64,000 nucleotides of DNA from Anaerofustis butyriciformans. GTDB taxonomy: Bacteria > Bacillota > Clostridia > Eubacteriales > Anaerofustaceae. Under the pieces are notes generated by a model. That model was not told the DNA's origin and made no database searches. It saw nothing but the letters and a program-made list of their open reading frames with translations. The translations under genes and the position numbers were made by a program. The DNA lies in contig NZ_JAYFFH010000003.1 of assembly GCF_036289385.1 (NCBI RefSeq), positions 124,001-188,000 on the forward strand. Reading direction: 5' to 3'. Below are positions 24,656 through 34,400 of this stretch, piece after piece. Each line of letters begins with the position of its first letter. Positions within the stretch are counted from its first letter, which is position 1.

Positions 24656-27600
24656 ATGGTTTTTGAAGATTTGAATAAAAACAGTGTTAAAGACATGGAA
24701 AAAGAAATATCAAATTATTGGGAAGATATTGATATTCTTAAAAGGTCTCTTGAAACCAGAGAAGGATGTGAAAACTTTGTATTCTTTGAAGGTCCTCCTA
24801 CAGCTAACGGCAGACCTGGAATTCACCATGTTATTGCAAGAACATTAAAAGACAGCGTGTGCAAATTCAGAAACATGCAAGGTTACAGAGTTAAAAGAAA
24901 AGCAGGATGGGATACACACGGACTTCCTGTTGAAATTGAAGTTGAAAAAACTTTAAATATGAACGGAAAAGGTGATATCGAAAAATACGGTATTGCAGAA
25001 TTTAATAAAAAATGTAAAGAAAGTGTATTTACTTATGAAGCTCTTTGGAGAGAAATGACAAAGAGAATGGGATATTTTGTAGATCTTGATAACCCATATA
25101 TTACACTTGACAATAATTACATTGAAACAGTTTGGTGGATTTTAAAAGAATTCTTTGATGCAGGACTAATTTATGAAGGTCATAAAATCGTTCCTTACTG
25201 TCCAAGATGTGGTACTGGTCTTGCTTCTCACGAAGTAGCTCAAGGATACAAAAACATTAAAACAAATTCTGTTTATGTTGCATTTAAAATAAAAGATAAA
25301 GATGAATATTTCTTAGTTTGGACAACAACTCCTTGGACACTTCCTTCAAACGTTGCCCTTTGTGTTGGTGCTGATATTGATTATGTAAAAGTAAAATCTA
25401 AAGGAGTAACTTTCATTCTTGCAAAATCACTTGCTAATACTGTTCTTGGTGACGAATATGAAGTAATGGAAGAAATGAAAGGTAAAGACCTTGAATATAT
25501 CGAATATGAACAACTTCTTGATTTCGTAAAAGTTCCAAACGGCAAGAAAGCGCATTATGTAATCCTTGGTGATTTCGTTTCTACTGAAGATGGTACAGGA
25601 ATCGTTCATATTGCTCCTGCTTTTGGGGAAGACGACTACAATGTATCAAGAAAATACAATTTACCTGTATTAAATCCTGTTGGTGAAGACGGTAAATTCC
25701 TTGAAACTCCATGGAAGGGTACTTTTGTTATAGATGCAGATTTAGATATTATTAAATATCTAAAAGAGCATGATATGTTATTTAAGAAACAAAAAATTGA
25801 ACATAACTATCCACATTGCTGGAGATGTAAAACTCCATTGTTATACTACGGAAAACCAAGTTGGTATATTGAAATGACAAAACTTAGAGATGACCTTGTT
25901 GCAGCAAATAATACTGTAAAATGGTATCCTGAATTTGTTGGTGAAAAGAGATTTGGTAACTGGATTGAAAATGTAAAAGACTGGGCAATTTCAAGAAGCA
26001 GATACTGGGGTACTCCTCTTAATATTTGGAGATGTGAATGTGGAAATATTCACAGTGTAGGTTCAAGAAAACAACTTGTGGAAGAAGCAATTGAAGATAT
26101 AGATGAAAGTATCGAACTTCATAGACCATATGTTGACGATGTTCATATTAAATGTGATAAATGCGGTAAGACAATGACTAGAGTAACAGACGTTATTGAC
26201 TGTTGGTTTGACTCAGGTTCAATGCCTTTTGCTCAACAACATTATCCATTTGAAAATAAAGAAGAGTTTGAAGAACAATTCCCTGCAAACTTCATTTGTG
26301 AAGGTATTGACCAAACAAGAGGATGGTTCTATTCACTTCTTGCAATATCAACATTCCTAATGAAAAAAGCTCCTTATAAGAGTGTTCTTGTAAATGACTT
26401 AATTCTTGATGCTAACGGTCAAAAAATGAGTAAATCAAAAGGAAACACAGTTGACCCATTTGATTTATTTGACAGATATGGTGCCGATGTACTTAGATGG
26501 TATTTACTATATGTATCACCTGCATGGACTCCAACTAAATTTGATGAAGAAGGATTAAAAGAAGTAATTTCTAAATTCTTCAATACATTAAAAAATGTTT
26601 ATACATTCTTTGTAATGTATGCAAATACAGATAATGTAGACCCAAGAGAATTCTTTGTTGAATATAAAGACAGAGATGAAATAGATTTATGGATATTATC
26701 TAAATACAATAACCTTGTTAAAGCCGTAACTGCTGATATGGAAATTAATGAACATACAAAAGCAGTTAAGAAAATACAAGATTTTGTAAATGAAGATTTA
26801 TCTAACTGGTATATCAGAAGATGTAGAAGAAGATTCTGGGCAAGCGAACTTGATAATGACAAAAAAGCCGTATACAATACAACTTACGAAGTATTAACAG
26901 GCTTAAGCAAACTTATTGCTCCATTTGCTCCATTTATTTCTGAAGAAATTTACAGAAAATTAACAGGTAAAGAATCAGTTCATATTGAAAGATATCCTGT
27001 TGCAAATGAAGATTTAATCGACGAAAAGAATGAATTTAAAATGGATTTAGTCAGAACTCTTGTTTCTCTTGGAAGAAGTGCCAGAGAAGAAGCAAATATC
27101 AAAGTTAGACAACCTGTAAAAGACATTCTTGTTTATGGTGCTGATAAAGAAGTTATCTCAGGACTTGTTGATTTAATCAAAGAAGAACTTAACGTAAAAG
27201 AAGTTACATTCCCTGAAAACCTTGAAGAATACATGAACTTTATTTTAAAACTTGACTTTAAAGTTGCTGGTAAGATTTTAGGTAAAGATGTTAAGAGAGC
27301 TGTTGCTGCATTAAATAGCTGTGATGCAAAGGCAGTAATTGACGAACTTGATAAAAATGGTGAAGTAACACTTGATACACCTGAAGGTCCATTAATGCTT
27401 AAGAAAGAATGGGTTGAAATAAGAACAGAAGCAAAAGAAGGCTTCAATGTTCAAAAACAAGATAATTTATTCGTAATCTTAGATACAAATCTTGATGAAG
27501 AATTAATCAAAGAAGGTTATGTAAGAGAAGTTATTTCAAAAGTTCAACAAATGAGAAAAAATAATGATTATGAAGTAACAGACAGAATTAACATAACAAT

Positions 27601-27754
27601 TGATTGTAGCGATGTAATCAAAAATTCTATTGAAGAATTTAAAGCTTATCTTACAAAAGAAACTCTTTGCGATGAAATTATCTATGCTGAAAATGACGGT
27701 GCTAATGTTAAATTAAACGATCAAGAAGCAGTAATAAAACTTGAAAGAAAATAG
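24656..27754 (+). CDS. ileS: Isoleucyl-tRNA synthetase, type 2 (IleRS2)
   Basis: A 1032-residue class I synthetase that charges tRNA-Ile. The length, GPPTANGRPGIHHVIART near residue 46, the editing domain with WTTTPWTLPSN, and KMSKSKGN at residue 590 assign it to the eukaryote-like type 2. The ATP-binding signature, HIGH in most class I enzymes, reads GIHH at residues 55-58: first and third residues are exchanged. Published work on IleRS2 enzymes links this GxHH arrangement to extreme mupirocin resistance. The tail lacks the C-terminal zinc finger of type 1. It is a single-gene transcript. Confidence 0.95.
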   Translation: MVFEDLNKNSVKDMEKEISNYWEDIDILKRSLETREGCENFVFFEGPPTANGRPGIHHVIARTLKDSVCKFRNMQGYRVKRKAGWDTHGLPVEIEVEKTLNMNGKGDIEKYGIAEFNKKCKESVFTYEALWREMTKRMGYFVDLDNPYITLDNNYIETVWWILKEFFDAGLIYEGHKIVPYCPRCGTGLASHEVAQGYKNIKTNSVYVAFKIKDKDEYFLVWTTTPWTLPSNVALCVGADIDYVKVKSKGVTFILAKSLANTVLGDEYEVMEEMKGKDLEYIEYEQLLDFVKVPNGKKAHYVILGDFVSTEDGTGIVHIAPAFGEDDYNVSRKYNLPVLNPVGEDGKFLETPWKGTFVIDADLDIIKYLKEHDMLFKKQKIEHNYPHCWRCKTPLLYYGKPSWYIEMTKLRDDLVAANNTVKWYPEFVGEKRFGNWIENVKDWAISRSRYWGTPLNIWRCECGNIHSVGSRKQLVEEAIEDIDESIELHRPYVDDVHIKCDKCGKTMTRVTDVIDCWFDSGSMPFAQQHYPFENKEEFEEQFPANFICEGIDQTRGWFYSLLAISTFLMKKAPYKSVLVNDLILDANGQKMSKSKGNTVDPFDLFDRYGADVLRWYLLYVSPAWTPTKFDEEGLKEVISKFFNTLKNVYTFFVMYANTDNVDPREFFVEYKDRDEIDLWILSKYNNLVKAVTADMEINEHTKAVKKIQDFVNEDLSNWYIRRCRRRFWASELDNDKKAVYNTTYEVLTGLSKLIAPFAPFISEEIYRKLTGKESVHIERYPVANEDLIDEKNEFKMDLVRTLVSLGRSAREEANIKVRQPVKDILVYGADKEVISGLVDLIKEELNVKEVTFPENLEEYMNFILKLDFKVAGKILGKDVKRAVAALNSCDAKAVIDELDKNGEVTLDTPEGPLMLKKEWVEIRTEAKEGFNVQKQDNLFVILDTNLDEELIKEGYVREVISKVQQMRKNNDYEVTDRINITIDCSDVIKNSIEEFKAYLTKETLCDEIIYAENDGANVKLNDQEAVIKLERK

Positions 27755-27756
27755 AT

Positions 27757-27785
27757 AAAAAGACTCCTTTTGGAGTCTTTTTTTA
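27757..27785 (+). terminator. Terminator of ileS
   Basis: AGACTCC (27761-27767), loop TTTT, GGAGTCT (27772-27778), then T residues. A weaker hairpin, AAAGAC/GTCTTT, follows at 27811-27828. Confidence 0.85.
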
Positions 27786-28048
27786 TTAAAAAAAATTATA
27801 TTTTATCATTAAAGACTTTTATGTCTTTTTTATTTTGACATTTTGTGAATGTCATATAAAAACAAAATTTATATATAATTTTATAAAAAAGGTTGTTTTT
27901 TATAGATATAAAAATTTGTTGTGTTTAGTAGTTCTTTAATAAGTATATTGTTTTATATAGCATTTTTATTAGTTTTTATAATCTTTTTTACGACATTCTA
28001 ATCATTTTATGATTTTTGTAAAATGAAACAAAAAAGTGTGGCTTTGGT
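27786..28048. other. AT-rich intergenic stretch with a small inverted repeat
   Basis: No gene is seen. After the second ileS hairpin there is an inverted repeat, TGACATT (27836-27842) and AATGTCA (27848-27854), whose left arm overlaps a TTGACA box. A TATAAT-like box lies at 27874-27879, too far for a normal promoter. The remainder is low-complexity AT sequence ahead of the XRE gene. Confidence 0.4.
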
Positions 28049-28399
28049 ATGGAAATAAATTATAAAAAATTGGGATTAAAGATAAAAGAAAAAAGAAAAA
28101 AATTAGGGTATACACAAGAAAGTTTATCAGAAAAAATCGATTTGTCTGTAAGTCATTTAAGCCACATAGAAAATGGAAGTGCGAAAGTTTCACTGCATGC
28201 AATAGTTAATATTGCCAGTATATTAAATTTAAGTTTAGATGAGCTTTTTAGTATTGATCTTGGTAATAATTTTATAAGCGAAAATATTAAGGATATTAAT
28301 GAGTTTTTAAAAAATTGTAGTAAAGAAGAGAAAAAACTTTTATTTGAGAATCTAAATTTTTTAAAAAAAGTAAATTTAAAAGAGAGTGAATATATTTAA
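28049..28399 (+). CDS. XRE-family helix-turn-helix regulator
   Basis: A 116-residue protein with a Cro/CI-type DNA-binding domain at residues 7-65: KIKEKRKKLGYTQESLSEKI, then LSVSHLSHIENGSAKVSL and NIASILNLSLDELF. A short helical tail follows that may mediate dimer formation or partner binding. The ribosome site is weak. The start is followed closely by a small helical protein gene and then a SLOG gene in the same direction. Such single XRE genes are common in accessory regions. Confidence 0.85.
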   Translation: MEINYKKLGLKIKEKRKKLGYTQESLSEKIDLSVSHLSHIENGSAKVSLHAIVNIASILNLSLDELFSIDLGNNFISENIKDINEFLKNCSKEEKKLLFENLNFLKKVNLKESEYI

Positions 28400-28403
28400 T
28401 AAA

Positions 28404-28661
28404 ATGAGCGAAAGTATTTTAAATGAAATTCTATATTTTTATCTTGAAAATAATAAATGTGATGATAATCAAAAAATGCTAAATGAAATTATTGATTTGT
28501 TTGAAAAACTAAATAAGAACATTGATAAAACATACAGTGAAAGTTTTGAAGAGATCTTTGAAAAGATGCTTAGATATAATCAAAAAGAAAATGAATATTG
28601 TTTTAAAATGGGATTTAATATTTGTATGAGAATAGTTATAGAGATGTTTAGTTTTACATAA
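28404..28661 (+). CDS. Small helical protein downstream of the XRE regulator (DUF6809-like)
   Basis: An 85-residue protein from ATG 28404; a GTG at 28386 overlapping the XRE gene is an alternative, and neither has a good ribosome site. It is acidic and helical, with YFYLENNKCDDNQ near the start and a C-terminal segment EYCFKMGFNICMRIVIEMF. This resembles small clostridial proteins grouped as DUF6809, whose role is unknown. The position directly after the regulator suggests co-expression. Confidence 0.55.
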   Translation: MSESILNEILYFYLENNKCDDNQKMLNEIIDLFEKLNKNIDKTYSESFEEIFEKMLRYNQKENEYCFKMGFNICMRIVIEMFSFT

Positions 28662-28736
28662 TACATATTTTGACAAATTTCGCACTTTAATAAATGTATC
28701 TTTTATCTTGTAAAAAAATATTAAGGGGATAAGATA

Positions 28737-29252
28737 ATGGATAAAAAGTGTGCCATAACGGGAATAAGGGATGTGAAAAATTTTGATGAAGAGAAAAAGA
28801 CAATATTGTTTGAAAAGATAAAAAATATAATAGGATTACTACACGTGAAATATGAAATAAATACATTTTATTGTGGAATGGCTCTTGGTGCGGATTTGTT
28901 ATGTGCCGGAGCTATTTTAGATTATAATGACAGATTTAATACAAATATTAAAATTATTCCCGTTATTCCTTGTAAAAATCAAACTAAATTATGGAAACAA
29001 GAAGATATTAAAAACTATAATTACATATTAAATAACTCTTTAGATGCAATAATTCTAAATGAAAAATATACAAGAACTTGTATGCTTGAAAGAAATAGAT
29101 ATATGGTAGATAACAGTGAGTTTTTATTTGCTGTTTATGACGGAAGAGACAGCGGGGGGACAAGATATACTCTTGATTATGCAATAAAAAAAGAAAAGAA
29201 GATAATTTTTATAGACACAAAAACTTTTAAGCTGTTTAAAAATTTTTATTAG
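28737..29252 (+). CDS. SLOG-family protein (YpsA/DUF1273-like)
   Basis: A 171-residue Rossmann-like protein. It opens with CAITGIRD, has FYCGMALGADLLCAGAIL as a nucleotide-binding loop region, and YTRTCMLERNRYMVDNSEFLFAVYDGRDSGGTRYTLDYA near the end, a layout shared with YpsA/DUF1273. SLOG proteins are predicted to sense or process nucleotide-derived ligands; YpsA is linked to cell division in Bacillus. Here it stands next to a small XRE regulator. AAGGGGATAAG precedes the ATG. Confidence 0.78.
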   Translation: MDKKCAITGIRDVKNFDEEKKTILFEKIKNIIGLLHVKYEINTFYCGMALGADLLCAGAILDYNDRFNTNIKIIPVIPCKNQTKLWKQEDIKNYNYILNNSLDAIILNEKYTRTCMLERNRYMVDNSEFLFAVYDGRDSGGTRYTLDYAIKKEKKIIFIDTKTFKLFKNFY

Positions 29253-29353
29253 GCTTAAGGTTTTATATGGAAAATATTTTACCAAAGTGATACTATATAT
29301 AAAAATATAGAAATGAATAAATACAACTTAATTTGTTTTTTACGAGGTAAAAT

Positions 29354-30553
29354 ATGAAATACGATTTTGATAAAATAATTGACAGAAGAAATACTAACTG
29401 TGAAAAATATGATAGTTTAAAAAGGGCATACCCTCTTTCAGATGAAAATACCATACCTTTATGGGTTGCTGATATGGATTTCCCTTGCAGCGATGCAATA
29501 ATCGAAAGCATAAAAGAAAGACTTTTAAATCCTGTTCTTGGATATACTTTCGTGTATGCTGATGATGAATATAAAAGTGCTGTTTGCGATTGGATGAGGG
29601 ATAAACACGATTTTATAATTGATAAGAAAGATATATATTATTCCGGCGGGATTGTTCCTGCTATGTGTGTATTAATAACTTCTCTTACAAATGAAGGGGA
29701 CAATATTATTGTAAACCAACCTGTTTATACTCCTTTTATGAATATAGTAAAGGATAATAACAGAAATCTTGTTAATTCTCCTCTTGTTAAAGATGAAAAT
29801 GGAGATTATACTCTTGATTTTGAAGACTTTGAAAAAAAGATAAAAGACAATAACGTAAAAATGTTCCTGTTCTGTTCACCTCATAATCCAATAGGGAAAG
29901 TCTGGACAAAAGATGAGCTTTTAAAAATAGGTGAAATATGTAAAAAATATAATGTTATAGTTTTTAGTGATGAGATACACTGCGATATTGTAAGAAAGGG
30001 AATAAAACATATTCCTATTGCATCTTTATTTGAAAATGACGATATATTTATAACAGGAACTGCACCGAGTAAGACATTTAATATTCCGGGTATGAAGGTA
30101 AGTAATATAATTATCAAAAATGAAGAATATAAAAACAAGTGGAAATTATATACACAAAAAAGATTACATACTGCAGACCCTAACGTTTTTGTTCCGGGGA
30201 TTGTTAAGGCAGCATATAAAGAAAGTGATGATTGGTATAATTATATGCTTGAATATGTGGAAGAAAATTTTAAATACATAAAAAGATTCGTTAATGAAAA
30301 TTTAGAAAATGTAGGTTTTGAAATCCCTCAGGCGACATTCCTTGGATGGCTTGATATGAATAAGTACGATATAGATTATAAGGAATTATCGGATTTATTT
30401 GTTACAAAAGGCGGTTTTGCTATTCAGCACGGTAAACAGTTTGGAGAAGAGGGAGTTGGCTATTTTAGAATAAACGTTGCAACAAGCAGGAAAAATATCG
30501 AAAAAGCAATGAATGGAATGAAAGAAGTATTAAAAGATATACCTGTTAAATAA
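29354..30553 (+). CDS. MalY/PatB-type PLP-dependent C-S lyase or aminotransferase
   Basis: A 399-residue fold type I PLP enzyme. It has PLWVADMDFPCSDAI and GYTFVY near the N terminus, SPHNPIGKVW, FSDEIHCDIV and the PLP lysine in TAPSKTFNIPGMKVSN. This matches the MalY/PatB branch, usually cystathionine beta-lyases that release homocysteine from cystathionine, or cysteine C-S lyases. ACGAGG precedes the ATG. It stands alone with no methionine gene beside it. Confidence 0.88.
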   Translation: MKYDFDKIIDRRNTNCEKYDSLKRAYPLSDENTIPLWVADMDFPCSDAIIESIKERLLNPVLGYTFVYADDEYKSAVCDWMRDKHDFIIDKKDIYYSGGIVPAMCVLITSLTNEGDNIIVNQPVYTPFMNIVKDNNRNLVNSPLVKDENGDYTLDFEDFEKKIKDNNVKMFLFCSPHNPIGKVWTKDELLKIGEICKKYNVIVFSDEIHCDIVRKGIKHIPIASLFENDDIFITGTAPSKTFNIPGMKVSNIIIKNEEYKNKWKLYTQKRLHTADPNVFVPGIVKAAYKESDDWYNYMLEYVEENFKYIKRFVNENLENVGFEIPQATFLGWLDMNKYDIDYKELSDLFVTKGGFAIQHGKQFGEEGVGYFRINVATSRKNIEKAMNGMKEVLKDIPVK

Positions 30554-30582
30554 AAAAAGAACATCATAAGATGTTCTTTTTA
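30554..30582. terminator. Bidirectional terminator
   Basis: AGAACATC (30558-30565), ATAA loop, GATGTTCT (30570-30577) with A and T flanks, between the convergent MalY and rubrerythrin genes. Confidence 0.85.
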
Positions 30583-30585
30583 TTT

Positions 30586-31125
30586 TTAGTAGTTTTTAGC
30601 TTTAATAAAGAAATGAGCTCTTGGATGGTCACATACAGGACAAACTTCAGGAGCTTCTTTTGCAACTACTAAGTGTCCGCAGTTTCCGCATTCCCAAACA
30701 ACTTCTTCTTCTCTTTTAAATACTCTTCCTTTTTGGATGTTTTCGCATAAAGCTCTGTATCTTTCTTCATGAGCTTTTTCGATTTTTGCAACACCTTCAA
30801 AAGTTTCAGCTATATCATCAAAGCCTTCTTCTCTTGCTTCTTTTGCGAATGTAGCATACATGTCTGTCCATTCATAATTTTCGCCTGCTGCTGCGTCAAG
30901 AAGATTTTCTTCTGTTGTTCCGATTCCATGAATTAATTTAAACCAAAGTTTAGCGTGTTCTTTTTCATTGTTTGCTGTATCTTCGAACAATGCAGCAATT
31001 TGATTGTAACCGTCTTTTTTTGCTTTGCTTGCGTAGTAAGTGTATTTGTTTCTTGCTTCGCTTTCTCCTGCAAATGCAGTTTTTAAGTTTTCAAGTGTTT
31101 TTGTTCCGTCTAATTTATTAGCCAT
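30586..31125 (-). CDS. rbr: Rubrerythrin
   Basis: A 179-residue protein with a ferritin-like diiron domain (FAGESEARNKYTYYASKA, NNEKEHAKLWF, AREEGFDDIAETF, AKIEKAHEERY) and a C-terminal rubredoxin-like iron site with two CxxC pairs, CGNCG and CPVCD. It reduces hydrogen peroxide in the cytoplasm of anaerobes. AGGAGGG precedes the ATG. No dedicated regulator or rubredoxin gene is adjacent. Confidence 0.95.
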   Translation of the reverse strand: MANKLDGTKTLENLKTAFAGESEARNKYTYYASKAKKDGYNQIAALFEDTANNEKEHAKLWFKLIHGIGTTEENLLDAAAGENYEWTDMYATFAKEAREEGFDDIAETFEGVAKIEKAHEERYRALCENIQKGRVFKREEEVVWECGNCGHLVVAKEAPEVCPVCDHPRAHFFIKAKNY

Positions 31126-31491
31126 ATAATTTACCCTCCTATATGCTTTTCTTGTTAAGGTTATTATATCACAAAAAAAATTTTAATGTTTAATTAAATT
31201 TAAAGTTTATTAATTCTTAATAATTTAGATTATTTTGAACTTATAAATTTTCACAAAATATTCAAAATTTTACCATATTTATATGTATATTTAGAAAGAA
31301 GTATGATATAATTTAGAAAAATTTCATATATTATGGGTATCTTAACCGATAAAAATAAATTTAATTTGTTTTTATATTTTTAATAAAATAATAAGTAACT
31401 TTGGTTATTGATATTTAATAATTAATGTGATAATAAAATTTTTTATTATATATATTTTTTTATTTATTAAAATGCGTAGGGGGGTAATTTT
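31126..31491. other. Long AT-rich leader of the giant surface protein gene
   Basis: No gene is seen in these 366 bases. An extended -10 box, TGATATAAT (31304-31312), has no clear -35. It would give an untranslated leader of about 175 bases. The leader holds a short AT hairpin around 31430-31450 and ends in an unusual AGGGGGG ribosome site (31478-31484), seven bases before the ATG. Rubrerythrin is transcribed in the opposite direction from the left side. Confidence 0.5.
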
Positions 31492-34400
31492 ATGCGCGTA
31501 AAAACGAAAAAAATATTATTATCATTTTTTTGTTTTTTATTAACTTTTTGCATAATTGCCGGTCTTGTTAAAGTACAGGCTAATGATGCAGTAAGTAACC
31601 CTGATTCTGTTATTGATATTGTTGTAAATATCCCAGCAGATTATCCGGGTACTTTTTTAGATTTTAAGGAGGAATTGACTGAGAAATTAATCGCTCAAGG
31701 GTTGGATGAAAATAAATTCCGTATTGTTTCATCTGCAATCAAAATTGATACAACCGATACATCTGGTTGGTATGTATATGATCATTATCTTGATCAATCT
31801 ACATATAACAGTCTTGGCTTAGACTCAACAAAGCAACCTTATAGAGCAGCAGATAATTCTTATGCAAGTGGTACAAAACCAACAACCATAGAAAAGGAAT
31901 TTGAAAAAACAACTCCAACAAGTTGTAAATATTTTAAAAGACATATTTCTTCTACTTTAGATGAAGCGGGAAAAGCAAAGATGACATTTGCCGGTTATGG
32001 AACACAGGCTCTTGCTGATTTTATGATATACCCTGCCCCAAGCAACTCAAGAAGAACATTTAGTTTTGATATTGATGCAAAAGGTGTTGGTAATCATACA
32101 TTAACAGGTGCAGGTTTCTTTGTTAATGCCGGTATAAATGGTACAAGTTCTTCTGCTACAGTAAATGGATATTTATTATTTTATGAATTTACTACTCAAG
32201 TAAGCGGAAATATTTATTTAATTCCTATGAATAATGTTAATGCAATGAATTTCCAAACTTCAAATGTTACAGGTTTGTATAGTAAAGCCATTGCAAAAGA
32301 TACATTTAATTTAGGTGCAAGTAAAAAAGCAAGAATTGATGTTGATTTACAGTCAAGATCTTTAACTGTTCAACAAAGAAACTATACTTCTTCAGGTACA
32401 TTTGAAGAAACAAAAACATTGTTTGGCGGTAAAGCCGTAGCAATGGAAGCAACAGGATATAATGGATTTGGTCCTATGGCTGCTTATAAGTCTCATGGCT
32501 GTTCAGAGCTTTCATCTTTTGTATTCTCTGACCTTGAAATGAACTATGAAGCAAATGCTTTCGATGCACTTAAAAATGTACAATATGCGGAAGATGCAGA
32601 CTATAAATATTTCATTAACTTAGCCGGAACAAATGCTGATCCGGGCGTTCCAGAAGATAAAGAAAATTATTTGGAAGGTATAAAACGTCTTAATGAAAAT
32701 GAAATATTCTATATTAGTAATGTTGATGATGGAAAAATATTAAAAGACCCAACAGCTGATAGTTCTGGTATAGGACCTGATAATGGTTTGTATGCAACAG
32801 ACCAAGACTATGTTTCTCAGATTGCAGAATATATTGCAAATAACTATAAAGATAAAGTTAAGTTTACACCTGTTGAAATTCAACAGATAAAAGAAAATCC
32901 TATTGCAGACTTTTCTATATATGAAAAATTAGGAACGGAAGAAGAACGTCAGATTTTGACAGTTCACTTGCAACATTTAAAAACATCAAACGATAAAATA
33001 GTTGCACAGATAAAAGATAAATCAATGCCTGCAGATTCCGGGGCTGAGATTACACAGTGGTCTCTTAAAGTGTATGACCCAGATAATAGTATAGTCGCAA
33101 ATTCAGGCGGATTTGTAGACTCACCTGAATTATTACCAAATTATACTTTTACCAAAGATTCAAAACAAGGTAAATATACATTTGAACTTGTAGTAAAAGA
33201 TGAAGAAGGAAATGAATCAAGTACATTCCAAACATATTTAACAGCTTATAAAGATGATAAAGCTGCTGCAATTGAAGCTACTTCTGAAGGTTATAAATCT
33301 TCTGCTCATATTGCTCTTGTAGATAAAGGTTATGGTATCGATAGAGATGGTGTAACACTTATTGAAGATGAAGGAAGTGGCGTATTAAAATATCAAGTTA
33401 ATGATGGAGAAGTTATTACTTTAGATGCACCTGTTCATGCATATAATTTCTCACAAAAATTAACAGCAGATCCTTTGAAAGTAACTTCATGGGATGAATG
33501 TGGAAACCAAAGTACAAATACATTTAATACTGTATCTGTTTCTTTTGAAGATGATTTATATGATACATATTATGTTTTAGAAAATGGAAAACTTGGTGAA
33601 TTACCAGAAGCACCAAAAAATGAAGATCCAAATCAAATTTTCCAAGGCTGGGCTGATGCAGATGGAAACTTAGTATCTTCAGAAACTGTTGTTTCAGATG
33701 ATATTGTTTTACATCCTGTTTATACAACAGAAAAAGTTCAACTTACATTTAGTCCAAACGGCGGAAGCTTTGGTGATTCTCAAGAATCAAAAGTTATAGA
33801 AGTTCCAAAAGGAAGTAATGTAATAGATCATTTACTTTCAGGTGATGAACTTCCTACAAAAGAAGGATATCATTTCACATATTGGACATATGGTGGAGCA
33901 CAAATTACAACTCAAAAAGCAAACAGTGATATGACACTTGTTGCTAACTGGGCTAAAGATTCATTTACATTAAAATTTGATGCAAATGGCGGAAATTTAG
34001 GTAAATTAAAAGAAAAATCTGTAGAATACGGTGCAAATATTGTAAATGCCGTTACTAACGATGAAACTGGTTCCCCTTACCAAGGAACATATCTTCCAAC
34101 AAGAGAAGGTTATACTTTCCAAGGCTGGGCAAAAGATAAAAATGGAACTGCAATCGGAGGAAGTGAAACAATGCCAGCAGGTACATATACTGTATATGCA
34201 AAATGGCAAAAAGATACTTCAAGATATATTGTTCACTTTGATAGTAATGGTGGAAGTACTGTAAATGACAAATCATATCCAACAGCAACTACAAACTACG
34301 GAACATTAAATACACCAAACCGTTCAGGTTATACATTTGAAGGTTGGTATGATGAAGGTGGAACTTTAAGAGAATCAGGCGATGCTGTATATAAACAAGC

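Noticed and set aside
28049..29252. XRE and small helical gene as a toxin-antitoxin pair
   Set aside because: The small protein shows no known toxin motif and resembles DUF6809; there is no evidence beyond adjacency.
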